From NCBI GenBank assembly GCA_026826555.1, contig JAKSZT010040477.1:1079229-1143228 (forward strand): a stretch of DNA of 64,000 bases. The letters are read 5' to 3'. Under the pieces are notes generated by a model, which saw nothing but the letters and a program-made list of their open reading frames with translations, searched no databases and was not told the DNA's origin. This document shows positions 34,268-43,840 of the stretch, piece by piece. The translations under genes and the position numbers were made by a program. The stretch is from Tolypeutes matacus (Eukaryota; Chordata; Mammalia; Cingulata; Chlamyphoridae). Position 1 is the first letter of the stretch; every line of letters starts with the position of its first letter.

Positions 34268-34540
34268 TTCTCACATGAGTATGTCAACCCCTAAGGCAAT
34301 ATGGCTGAGGAACAAAAGTGGCTAAATGTCAAGAGCTTGTTTCCATGTTTGGGAAAATATCTTGCCATGTGCTTTTTACTCAAAACAAGAGGTATTTCAG
34401 GTGGACAGCATTTGAGTTTATAGCAGCAGAAGATCAGCATGCTTCCAGGAAATTACAGGGGAGGAAATGCCTGAGACTGGGGACAAGGGCAAGATCAATC
34501 ATTGGTCAGGTAGGAGATGCTATATGTATCACAAAATCTA
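34268..34540 (-). mobile_element. LTR-like 5' copy of the minus strand ERV
   Basis: Partner of the repeat at 30.9-31.17 kb (see shared blocks there). Its + strand frame at 34318-34707 is not a gene. The primer-binding site expected just below 34268 was not recognised, so the LTR border is uncertain. Confidence 0.55.
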
Positions 34541-35754
34541 GTTTTGTAACTTCTAAGAGCTTTCAAAGACATATTAACTTTTTTATTGTTATAAAATTTT
34601 ATATTCTGTTCTTCCATCAAATTTCCTTCAGGCATAGGAATAAAATAAATGACTCCCAGGACTTAAAAACTTGCCTTACATTTTGTGGAAATTCAAAATC
34701 TCTTTAATTTTAGTCTTAAATAATACATTCAATGGTCCCAAGTTCCAAATAGGTGGATTATTGAGTCACTTCTCTGCATTTCTGATGGGCTTAGGGGATA
34801 TTTAAAGTCCACTACCTTTGCAAACTTGTAGAAGTTTCTAAGACATTGTAGATTTCCAAAATATTTTTCAAAATTAACCTAAATGTGTTTAAAGCACTGG
34901 CTAGAATTTCTTGCTTTTACTTCAAATTTAGGTATTGCAGAAGAATTAGAAGAGTGAGTATCTCAAGGCTAATTCTTCCTGAACCAGACTAAAATTCAAC
35001 CGAAGGCCTTTCAGAATTGATAGTCTATGAATAATGTATGCCATTTTTGTATGGAGAGAATCCCACTAACCATGTGTTTGGTTGACTAAATGCTATTTAC
35101 ATTTATCCCATTTAATTTCATCATTAGGATTATATTTTCTCTTGAAGTATAAAATAATTAAATTACTATAAAATGGTTTATCACGGTTTAGTTTTAATGG
35201 CATACATTTACAAGCTGAATTCTAATTGAAAAGAGTAGTTATTTAATGAAAATTTCATTGTTGATAGTGAAATTTATGGAGACCCATTCTGAAGTTTACA
35301 TACATTCCTCCATATTTTAAAGTATGAATGACTCCTTTTATGTTTGAATATGAAAATGAAGAAGAGTTCCCTACCGTACAAACAAACCACCATCTTTAAA
35401 ATAAAATAAAACAAAATAAAATTTAAAAAAAGATTCATTTGAACCATCAAATGTGAGTTTATAATGAACCACTATTTAAATCCAGCCCCACTTTGGTTTC
35501 TGCAAACACCAGGGTTTTGACTGAAGCAATGCTGTCCTCCATAACCTAATGTTATAATAATTTTAGTTACTTAGTTTATAAACAAAAAATGCCCAGTTTG
35601 TTTTTAAGCAAAATGAAGCCTGAAACAGTAACTGAGAATTAAGAATTAACAAATAATTATGATTACAAAATAATTATATAGATGCCTTTATATTATAAAA
35701 TAGCAAAAGGTTAATATATGAAATTGCTGATTCTGGCTGAATTTAGCCTCAACT
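34541..35754. other. no recognised gene; contains (AAAAT)n
   Basis: AT-rich DNA with a simple AAAAT-type repeat at about 35397-35425. No other feature recognised. Confidence 0.45.
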
Positions 35755-36127
35755 TGTTATTTTGTTAGTCACTCTAAACAGGTCTCACCCTTGGTTTTGG
35801 CTGCTCTAAGACTTAGCCTCACCTTTGTATATATTTACTATTGTGATGGTTATTCTAAACTAAACCTATTTTTTTAATAGTTATTTCAGAATTAAACTCA
35901 TCCTTGTGTGTGCTTGCCATTGTGATGGTAACCACTCTACCATTCTTTGTTTGAGTCCATAAAATCTCCTCTCCCCTAGTGTGTGGATGGCAGATTTGAG
36001 AAACCTTTTTTTCTGTCTTTCTGCTCATGTTAATAAACCTGCTTTACCTCATGACCATCCTGGTGTGGCCTCCAATTCATCTGCTCTGGGCCAGAAGCCA
36101 GAGGCACCCTGGTGAGGTTTCCTTTAA
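35755..36127 (+). mobile_element. ERV LTR with U3 repeats, 5' LTR type
   Basis: The U3-like part carries imperfect repeats of a CCATTGTGATGGTAACC unit (near 35850-35870 and 35918-35935). Then come a TGTTTGAGTCCATAAAATC block, the polyadenylation signal AATAAA at 36032-36037, a GTGTGGCCTCC block and an end directly before a primer-binding-site-like sequence. A related LTR lies at about 46.74-47.2 kb, sharing TTGTTTGA-TCCATAAAA and the following order. The exact 5' boundary is uncertain. Confidence 0.62.
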
Positions 36128-36129
36128 TT

Positions 36130-36147
36130 TGGCACCCAGATGGGACT
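36130..36147 (+). promoter_or_regulatory. retroviral primer-binding site, tRNA-Lys-like
   Basis: TGGCACCCAGATGGGACT starts a few bases after the LTR end. It resembles the complement of the tRNA-Lys 3' end (TGGCGCCCAACGTGGG) with one CpG-type change and a small gap. The tRNA assignment is tentative. Confidence 0.5.
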
Positions 36148-37045
36148 CCACGACCTCTAAGGAAATTGCTGTCTGGTGGAATTCACAATCTTCAAGGTTG
36201 GACATTCATTCTTCCAATCCATTGGCCTTCAGTCCTATTATCATCAAGTACTGAGGATTGAAGGATATGCCAGCCCAAGCATCAAGGATCCTGAAAGCAG
36301 CAGGTCATGAGAGAAACCAGTTTTCCCAGAGACTTCAACCACCTTGGTGAGTATAAAATTAACTGGGTCTTTGTCTTGGTTTTGCTTTGGAGTGATGGAT
36401 TAAATCTCCTGCCATAGCTGTAAATCCAAAGCCCACACTGTGTTTCTTGGTTTCTAGGTTCTAAGTTTCTAATTTTGGGGATGGAATGAGTCTAAGGACT
36501 GTGGTTTGGAGTCCTGCCCGGAGACTGCTTGCCATCCATGAAGTGCAAGCCCCAGGAATAGGAGACCTCAACTCTAGGCATGAGATTAGAGAAAATATAC
36601 TGGAACTGGTTTTACTCATCTGAAGTCTGCCTGAAAGTTGAAAAGGGAAATAAGCAGAGCTCTGAATTAAAAGAACATTTTGCCTTCTGGATATATTTTA
36701 AAACATTGAGAACAACAACAACAACAAAAAAATATATATATATATTTGCAAAACTGCATGGGCACAGTGCAAGTAAGAAGGATCAGAAATAGCTTTTGAA
36801 GAGATATCTTGGGTATAATGCTATTTTACAGTTAAAATTATTTCGTAAGAGAAGGAGAATTATAAATTAAAATAGTAAGTTTTGTGTTTGTTTCTGTATC
36901 TAACTCTAATTTGTGAATGTCTTTTTAGTGTATATTTTCACACCGCTGGATGGTAATAATAAATTAACAAATGAAAATTCTTAAGAAAGCTCTATTCAAA
37001 TTGTGAAAAATTAAATAAACACATATATATGAGCTTCTGGTGCTC
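36148..37045 (+). mobile_element. ERV leader-like region
   Basis: Non-coding sequence after the primer-binding site. It contains a splice-donor-like TTGGTGAGTATA (36343-36354). The part at about 36935-36985 (AGTGTATATTTTCACACC and GGATGGTAATAATAAATTAA) has a counterpart at about 40985-41035 (AGTGTATATTTTGATACC and AGATGGTAGTATAAAATTGA). No gag reading was recognised. Confidence 0.45.
36724..36746. repeat. (A)n(TA)n microsatellite
   Basis: An ACAACA stretch leads into an A-run and some seven TA units. Confidence 0.8.
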
Positions 37046-37619
37046 TTTTTAAATTTATTTTTAAAGAAGCTTTAAATTACATAAATGTTACATACAAGTA
37101 TAGGAGTTTCCCATGTGCCCCCCCCACTTTTGCAGAGTAACAACTTCTTTCATTAGTGTCATATATTTGTTACAATTGATGAACACATATTGAAGCATTA
37201 CTACTAATAGTGGACCATAATTTACATTATAGTTTACATTTTGTCCCACACAATTTTGTAGGTTATGACAAAATATATAATGGACTGTACAGCTCATTGC
37301 AATGTCATGCAGAACGATTACAATGTCCTGAAAATGCCCCCATATTATACCTATTCTTCCCTCTCCCTCCCCTTAGAACTTCTGGTGGTGACTGTCTTTA
37401 TATCAATGATAAAAGTTCTTCTGTTACTAGAATAATAGTAAGTTTATAATAGAATAATAATAAGTCAAATTTGTTCCATTATTCATTCTACCATCTTGAG
37501 GATTTGGGGATGGTGATGTTCACTCTGTTTCTTTTTGAGAGGGGACTTATATCCCATGGGGCAGATGGATGGAACTATCTTGCTTGCAGTTGCAGACACT
37601 CACTGTTCCTTAGGATGGG
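37046..37619 (-). mobile_element. 5'-truncated L1-like 3' UTR repeat
   Basis: Begins with TTTTTAAATTTATTTTTAAAG (poly(A)-type end on the minus strand) and follows the type A order: TAAATTACATAAATGTTACA, GGTTATGACAAAATATATAA, CTCCCTCCCCTTAGAACTTC, GATTTGGGGATGGTGATG, GGGGCAGATGGATGGAAC. It stops near TTAGGATGGG, about 575 bp into the unit. Confidence 0.85.
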
Positions 37620-38970
37620 AAAGCTTATACTCTAAATACTCAGACCTTGGACAATTAGTTGTTGTTTTTTTTCAGGATGAAAAATTAATAAAAATCAGAA
37701 TAAAGGAATTATTAGTAAAATCTTTTTTCCTAGACCCCTGGACCTACCCTGCCCCAGGGCTTTCTCCAAACTTGATTGAATTCAAGCTCTCCTAAAAACC
37801 ATGTTAGGAAGCTATGGGGGATAGGCTGGGGGTGGAAAAAGAGGGAGATGTGAGTTTGGCCTACAATTCTGTCTACCAGACCTGGAAATTAAAAATGAAA
37901 GAGACAGAGGCGATATTGCAGAATAAACTTTGATTTGCATAGTTTGTCTTGTAATCATCCAGTTAAATTTTTACACCTTTGGAATGTGAGAAAATAATAA
38001 TTTTATGGCCAAATTTCAGGAAATAAAGGAAAAGTCCTTGAATGCTAAGAAATGTTTTTTTTCCTAAATTATGATTAAAACAAATTAAACAATTGATAAG
38101 TTGACATTAAGTCTGTTCAATAAGATAACATTGTAAGTTTTTAACTAGTGAAATTATTAATTTTACAAACCATCTTTTAAAAATAATTGTTTTGCCTAAA
38201 GTTGAAATGACTTGTTTTTCACAGAACAAAATGAGGGATATAAGCCAAGGCTTAAATGGATAATAAGAACATTTGTGAAAGCTTCTTTTAGGGAGTATGT
38301 TTTATCCTAAAATAAGATGGCTAGTTTTCATAAAATCAGGTTGGAAATATATAGGACAAGATTTGAATGAATATGGAAAGTTGTAGATGGGTTGTAGAAA
38401 TAAGTTTAGTTTGTTGCTAACTAATTTTATAAGCTGATTTAAAAGTGAAATTTGTCAAGATTAAGTAACTAGTCTATATGGCTATAAATTATTAATATAT
38501 TATAAAAAATTATAGGTTGTAGGAAGTCTGTACAAGCATTTTCTAAACTGAGAGTTTTCAATGTAAATGGCTGATTCTGGGAAATCATTATTAAGTAAAA
38601 ATCTAGGAGTTGGTAATTATAACAAAAAATAACTTCATAGTAGAGAAACCTGTCAGAGGCCACCTTAATCTATTATGATCATTTCTAACTAAGATTTGTT
38701 TGCCAAATGGTATGCCGATGAAAAACTAGTGTGACTGTTAAAGTAACATAGTTTTCTTAAATTGTTAATCTGTTAAATTAGAAAATACATAAAAGTCTTT
38801 TAAACATGATTAATACATATAGAACAAAGAATCTGTGCCTTATCAGGATGGCTTCATGTACTTCATGTTGACCTTATCATAAACTTAATGGTTTAAAAAA
38901 ATACAAGGTCATTGCTATTTTGGAAGTTAAGTCTTTTCCTAACTATTTTACTAATTTCTCACTGTGAGAA
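37620..38970. other. AT-rich region, possible ERV internal remnant
   Basis: No coding domain recognised. It lies between an ERV leader-like segment and a second ERV LTR, and may belong to the disrupted first ERV. Confidence 0.35.
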
Positions 38971-39488
38971 TGTTAGAGGTTCCTTATTACAAGGTTCACA
39001 ATGTGTGATTAACAGACAATGACATAAATAAAGGCAACTCCCATCCATGACCTATGTGACTGAATCAACAAACTATAGCCTATGTGAGTAAATTCAACCA
39101 GCCATCTCCTCACAAGAACAAAGAGCCACATGGCAATGGAACAGAGTGAGATAAGGATCTCCACTCCCTCCTGACCAAGGCTCCATAAGCCCCTCTTACA
39201 TTCCAAGTGTACATTACTCCCTAAACCACTATCCCCTTAACCATACAAGGGAAAGAATTTGCTTCTATGGTCCCCTATCGACCCCTAGGTCTTACCTGAA
39301 TCCTAATCCCTCTCTCACTAATTAACATTTCCCCACCTTTTGAAGTACTGTATAAATTCATAATTACCCCTTCCAGGGGTGGGCTGAAGTCTATTCTTCA
39401 GATCTCTTACATTGGGAGAACTCCTCAATAACTTTCTTGCCTGCAAACATCAGTCTCCGTATCCTGGTGAGGGTCATTTTTACCAACA
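38971..39488 (+). mobile_element. gamma-like ERV 5' LTR
   Basis: A 518-bp LTR opening TGTTAGAGG and ending CCAACA, immediately followed by a primer-binding site. It is collinear with the solo LTR at 42808-43296: GGTTCC-TTACAAGGTT, GTGGGCTGAAGT, GTCTATTCTT, CATTGGGAGA, TTTC-TGCCTGCAA. The polyadenylation signal is changed to AATAAC (39427-39432), while the solo copy keeps AATAAA. Confidence 0.85.
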
Positions 39489-39490
39489 TT

Positions 39491-39508
39491 TGGTGCCAAA
39501 ATCTGGGA
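39491..39508 (+). promoter_or_regulatory. retroviral primer-binding site, tRNA-Phe type
   Basis: TGGTGCCAAAATCTGGGA, two bases after the LTR end. It matches the complement of the tRNA-Phe 3' end (TGGTGCCGAAACCCGGGA) with three transitions, two of them at CpG sites. This is the site type used by the HERV-F group. Confidence 0.75.
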
Positions 39509-39902
39509 CTGGGATTGTGTTGAGACTGATTGGTGGGGAGTCTCCACCCTGCCACTGCCAAAATCCCATCCAACACTAGACACTGAACCACAGCTGGTGA
39601 GTCAAGGATTTCTCTGCTGGAGGATCCTGCTTTCTCTCTCGCTCTCTCTCTCTCTTTTTTCTATTGTCCAGGACAGCACATGAAACATCCTAGTGCTAGG
39701 TCAGTGATCCTAACTGTACCTGAGGGCCACAATTGGTGGGAAGCCCATGTCCTCATAGGAAAGACCCCTTGGCTCTGGAGAAATCTAGTTCCAAGTGCTG
39801 TCTCCTCTTTCCCTGGGTTATTTTTGACTGATTCAGGGATGACTGTCTCACTCAGAATCTCTCCTGTTTTAAGAATCCTTAGTCTCACCCATGCCACCTA
39901 AA
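39509..39902 (+). mobile_element. ERV 5' leader
   Basis: Untranslated leader between primer-binding site and gag. It contains a possible splice donor (CTGGTGAGT at 39593-39601) and a CT-rich microsatellite at 39632-39660. The overlapping open frames here (both strands, 39391-39901) are not genes. Confidence 0.6.
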
Positions 39903-40640
39903 ATGGGGAACTTGATTTTGGACCCCTTAAAAACTACAGCTTTAGGTTGACTCCTTCATAACCTTAAAACTCTGTACCCAGAAGGAGACATCAGACCCAA
40001 AAATCTCATTTTCTATTCAACCTCTGTGTGACTGCAATTTAAAATGGACAATGAAAATCAATGGCTGGAAAACGGCACTTTCAATTTCCAAGTTCTCTGA
40101 GACTTAGAGAATTTTATCCACTGCATTGACAAGTGGTCTGAGATTCCCTACATTCAGGCTTTCCTTTCCCTTCATAAACATTCCTCCCTCTGCCAATCCT
40201 GTACCACCTACTAAATCCTCCTTCTCCACAATAAGCCCCCCTTTCACACACAGAAAACCCTTCTTCTAACTTTGATCCCTCTGATCATGACCCTCCTCCA
40301 CTGCTGCATTCCTCATTAGTGCTCCCTGAGCCTACTCTATCCTCTTCCCATTTCCCCACACCTCCCCCTGAACGTGCTGCCTTCTTCCCACCCACCACCT
40401 GCTCACAAGCCCAACTCCCAGCTCTCAAGCCTCCTTCCCTAGCTCCTGTCCTCCATCTCCAGGAAGTGGCTAAGGCAGAAAGCATTCTGTGCATTCATGT
40501 CCACTTCTCCCTCTCTGATATCTCCTAGATTAAGCACCATCTTGGGTCCTATTCCTCTGATCCTTGTCATTTTATAAAAAATTTCAATACCCAGCTATCC
40601 CTAATAACCTTACTTAACAAACATACAATTGCTCACCTCT
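39903..40640 (+). pseudogene. gag: gamma-like ERV gag remnant (MA, p12, start of CA)
   Basis: An ATG at 39903 followed by a glycine codon, as in myristoylated retroviral Gag, opens a matrix-like reading of about 120 codons. A proline-rich p12-like stretch follows (about 40180-40440), then the first part of a capsid-like region (about 40440-40640). An in-frame TGA occurs 15 codons after the start and more stops follow, so no Gag can be made. Similarity fades after about 40640-40740; the rest of gag, pol, env and the 3' LTR are not present at this site. Proline-rich open frames at 40285-40528 derive from it. Confidence 0.78.
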
Positions 40641-40740
40641 TACAAGGAAACTTTTAGCTATCTCCTAAGTCTAAGTATACTCCCAAAATATATGTGTTAA
40701 ATGTATTTCTATCTAAACTACTAAATTAAAGCTTAACTGC

Positions 40741-42365
40741 ATTTATAGTGCTGACGTATTCCTAATTGGTTACTGATTACTAGTAAAAGTGTTTCAAAAA
40801 ACAAGATTGCATATTACAAGCAACACTGATTCAAGAAAAAAAAAATCTTAAAAGAAGTAAAATAAAAAATATAAAATAATGAAAAGCCTAAAAATAGCCA
40901 TACCAAAGAAGTAAGAATTATGAGTTAAGTTAATGAGCTTTATGTTTCTGTTGTGTGTTGTCACTCTTTTTTGTGTTTCTTTGTTCAGTGTATATTTTGA
41001 TACCTCCAGATGGTAGTATAAAATTGATAAATGTTTAAAATGATGAAAATTGTAAGTTTTCACAAATGAAATTACTACAAACCTATTTACAGTAATTTTG
41101 TCTGTAATATCAAATTGTATACCAGATCATCGTTTGAATTTTTTATTTAAAAGCATGAACTGCCTTTTAACAAAACAGATAAAAAGCAATAAAGAACTCT
41201 TACAATAATGAACTAAGTTAAATTCAGTGCTCTAAACTATAGCCACGGCTACAGATGAAATGCTAACAGCAAAACTAAGACAAGCATTAAAGTTACAAGT
41301 CAAAGTGCCAGCCACCCCACAGCACAAAAAGGGGAAGTGATAATAATTTGTTTTTGCCCATGCCTCAAATTATGCAAACTGGGAGAAAATAAAATCATTT
41401 TACCTGTAGGCCTATGCAGCCCTACTGGATAAGAATCTTAAATCCATGAAAAATAAAAAATTACTCAAAAATATTGTTATAAAACCACAGTTCATAATTT
41501 AAAGTCTCCTATTCCCACTAAAACTCTATGTGTGTAAGCCCACCAAATTATTTAATTTCACTATTAGCCATTAATGTTCATAGGAAGATAGTTTTTACTC
41601 CATTGGGAAACTTACGTTATCATAAATTTACTAGAAAAATAGTTTTCTTCATGTACTGCTGAAATTTTTTTGTTGCAAACCATATCTTTCAAAAAGAGCA
41701 AACATGAAGAAGAAATTAAAAGTGTAATTTATTTATATATTTGGGAACAGTATGAAAATTCTTAAGGACTTTTAAATTTCTCACTACCTATTCTTTCCTA
41801 ATACTGATATGCAGAAGGTATTGTTGTTTATAGTTTTAGATATTCTTACAAGAATGTGATACGTTATAAAAACAACCAAAATCCTTATCAGTTACACTGT
41901 TCTGATCTTATGCTTCTCTAAAAATGCATGGAGTCATCTCATCTTCAAAAAAAGGAACTTAAAAGGAAAAGCAAAGTAAGTCCATAAGATTTGTTTTAAC
42001 CTGTTGATTAACATAATCTTGGTAAAAGTGAATTCAATCACAAAACATCTACTATGGTCTGTAGTTAATGATTTCTAGGTGCAGCTTTATTTAAAATACT
42101 CATAAGTTAATTAAGACATAGATTGTAAGCTCTTGAAGCAATCATATTTATACTTGATCTCTGATCTCTAATTGTTATGTCTAAGTCCTTAGATGCTTTA
42201 CTCTTTATGTATAACCTAATAGCTCCCTAGAATTTTGGGGGGCCTATGACACCTGGAATACAGAGCTAAAGTTAACCAGCTCTAAAGGTCCTGAAAAGCA
42301 GCATTAATTCTAAAAGTCCATGCCAATTAATGGAGCTAAAAATAATTATATTTAATTAAAGCGAA
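40741..42365. other. AT-rich region, one segment shared with 36.9 kb
   Basis: About 40985-41035 resembles 36935-36985, suggesting that both belong to related ERV leader or internal sequence. No coding domain was seen in the rest. Confidence 0.4.
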
Positions 42366-42807
42366 AGGGAAGAGGAGGAACAAGATGACAGCAGTATAAA
42401 GAGATCCAAGAGTTAGCTCATCCTACAGTGCAGTTAGTAATCATGGACAAATATCTAAAGCACTTATATGGGGGACTAAGAAGAACAGAACATCATCAGG
42501 CAATATCCTTGGGAGAATAGAAGTAGGAGACTGCACATATGCAGTGAAGAGTTGTGAGTAGAGCACTCCATGCTATGAAGTCCAGTATCCATCCCCCAAT
42601 GACAATGCAAGCTATTTTGGGAGCTAATCCTGTATGTAATATGGGTGCTCCAGAAGGATAAGAGAAGGGAAAAGTGGTATTAGGAGTATTTGAGGAAATA
42701 ATGGTAGAAAATTGCCCAACACTATTGAAGGACCTAGGTATCTGTCAAAGAAGGACAATGTACTCCTATCCACACAAATCCAAATAGACCTACTCTGAGG
42801 GACCTAC
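42366..42807 (+). mobile_element. L1 5' end and ORF1-side fragment
   Basis: It opens with GAGGAGGAACAAGATGACAG, a degenerate form of the L1 5' terminus (compare GAGCTCCAAGATGGCAGAC at the other end of the 26.5 kb copy). It then jumps to the ORF1 downstream region (GAGGAAATAATGGTAGAAAATTG near 42693), comparable with 53079. Most of the 5' UTR and ORF1 start is missing. Confidence 0.65.
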
Positions 42808-43296
42808 TATTAGAGGTTCCCCCTTACAAGGTTTGTAATGATTAACAGGTTATAAGACCATAAATCAATATCTCTGTTACATAAATTGAAGGAAGGCAGC
42901 TTCCAGCCATAGCCCACTTGACCCATTGAGCAAGTTATCACCCCAGGGCAACCCATCCCCTCCCAAGAATAAAAAAAGTGGAACAGATAAGGGCCATCAC
43001 CCCTCCAGGCCTAAGCACCACCAACCCCTCCCCCATTCCAAGACCTCCTAGCCCACTTCCTCTGGCCATTTGGCCCCGGCTGTACTCAGTTTCCTCACTT
43101 ATTGATGTACTGTGTAAAGTCATGTCCTCCACCTTCCTTGGGTGGGCTGAAGTTCCCCTTCAGACCACTGCCATGATGGTGGGGCAGGGAGCTGAAGTCT
43201 ATTCTTGAATCTCCTCCATTGGGAGAGCTTCCCAATAAACTTTCTGCCTGCAATTATCTCTCTCCATATCCCAATGAACACCATTTTTCTCTAACA
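42808..43296 (+). mobile_element. solo LTR of the gamma-like ERV, with TSD
   Basis: A 489-bp copy of the LTR at 38971-39488 flanked on both sides by the 5-bp duplication CCTAC (42803-42807 and 43297-43301). The opening TG is changed to TA; the end is AACA. It keeps AATAAA at 43234-43239. A perfect own duplication shows it is an independent insertion reduced to a solo LTR by LTR-LTR recombination. It sits inside an L1. The proline-rich frames at 42938-43208 are LTR-derived. Confidence 0.88.
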
Positions 43297-43840
43297 CCTA
43301 CTGAAGTCAAATGCCAAAGATAAACAGAGAACCCTGATGGAAGCACAAGAAAAGTAATGCATCACAAACAAGGGTCACCCAATAATATTAAGCACTGATT
43401 TCTCATCAGAAACCATGGATGCAAGAAGGCAGGTGTGTGATATATTTAAGATACTGAAAGAAAAACTCCCAGTCAAGAATCTCATATTCAGCAAGATTGT
43501 CTTTCAAAAATGAGGATGAGTTTAGAATATTCACAGATAAAGGGAAACTGAGGGAGTTTTAAACAAGAGACTGAATTTGCAGAAAATGTATGCTACAAAA
43601 CCATGAGAAAATTTGAACATATGGTGGCAATTGTACTTTCACAAGAACATCTATTCTTACTCTGCTGTAACACACATAAAAAGCCATGAATTCAACTTTC
43701 AAAAAAAATTAAGTAATTATTTCACTATAGGACACACAAAATGCATGGATATTTATTCAATTCACCAAAGAAATAAAGTTATATTGTCACTATATTTCTA
43801 TACTGCAAGAAAAATATTAGACCACTGTTAAGTGTTAAAA
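43297..43840 (+). mobile_element. L1 ORF1 C-terminal part and inter-ORF spacer
   Basis: Continues the L1 broken by the solo LTR. The reading ISS-ETMDARRQ followed by an LKEKLPVKN-like stretch (about 43395-43490) corresponds to the ORF1 C-terminal domain, matching 53265-53420 and 61260-61400. Stops interrupt it. Confidence 0.75.

Noticed and set aside
40285..40528. Proline/serine-rich small proteins on both strands
   Set aside because: They derive from the p12-like section of a broken ERV gag.
38971..43296. One provirus bounded by the two gamma-like LTRs
   Set aside because: The right LTR has its own CCTAC duplication and is embedded in an L1, and no pol or env lies between; they are separate insertions.
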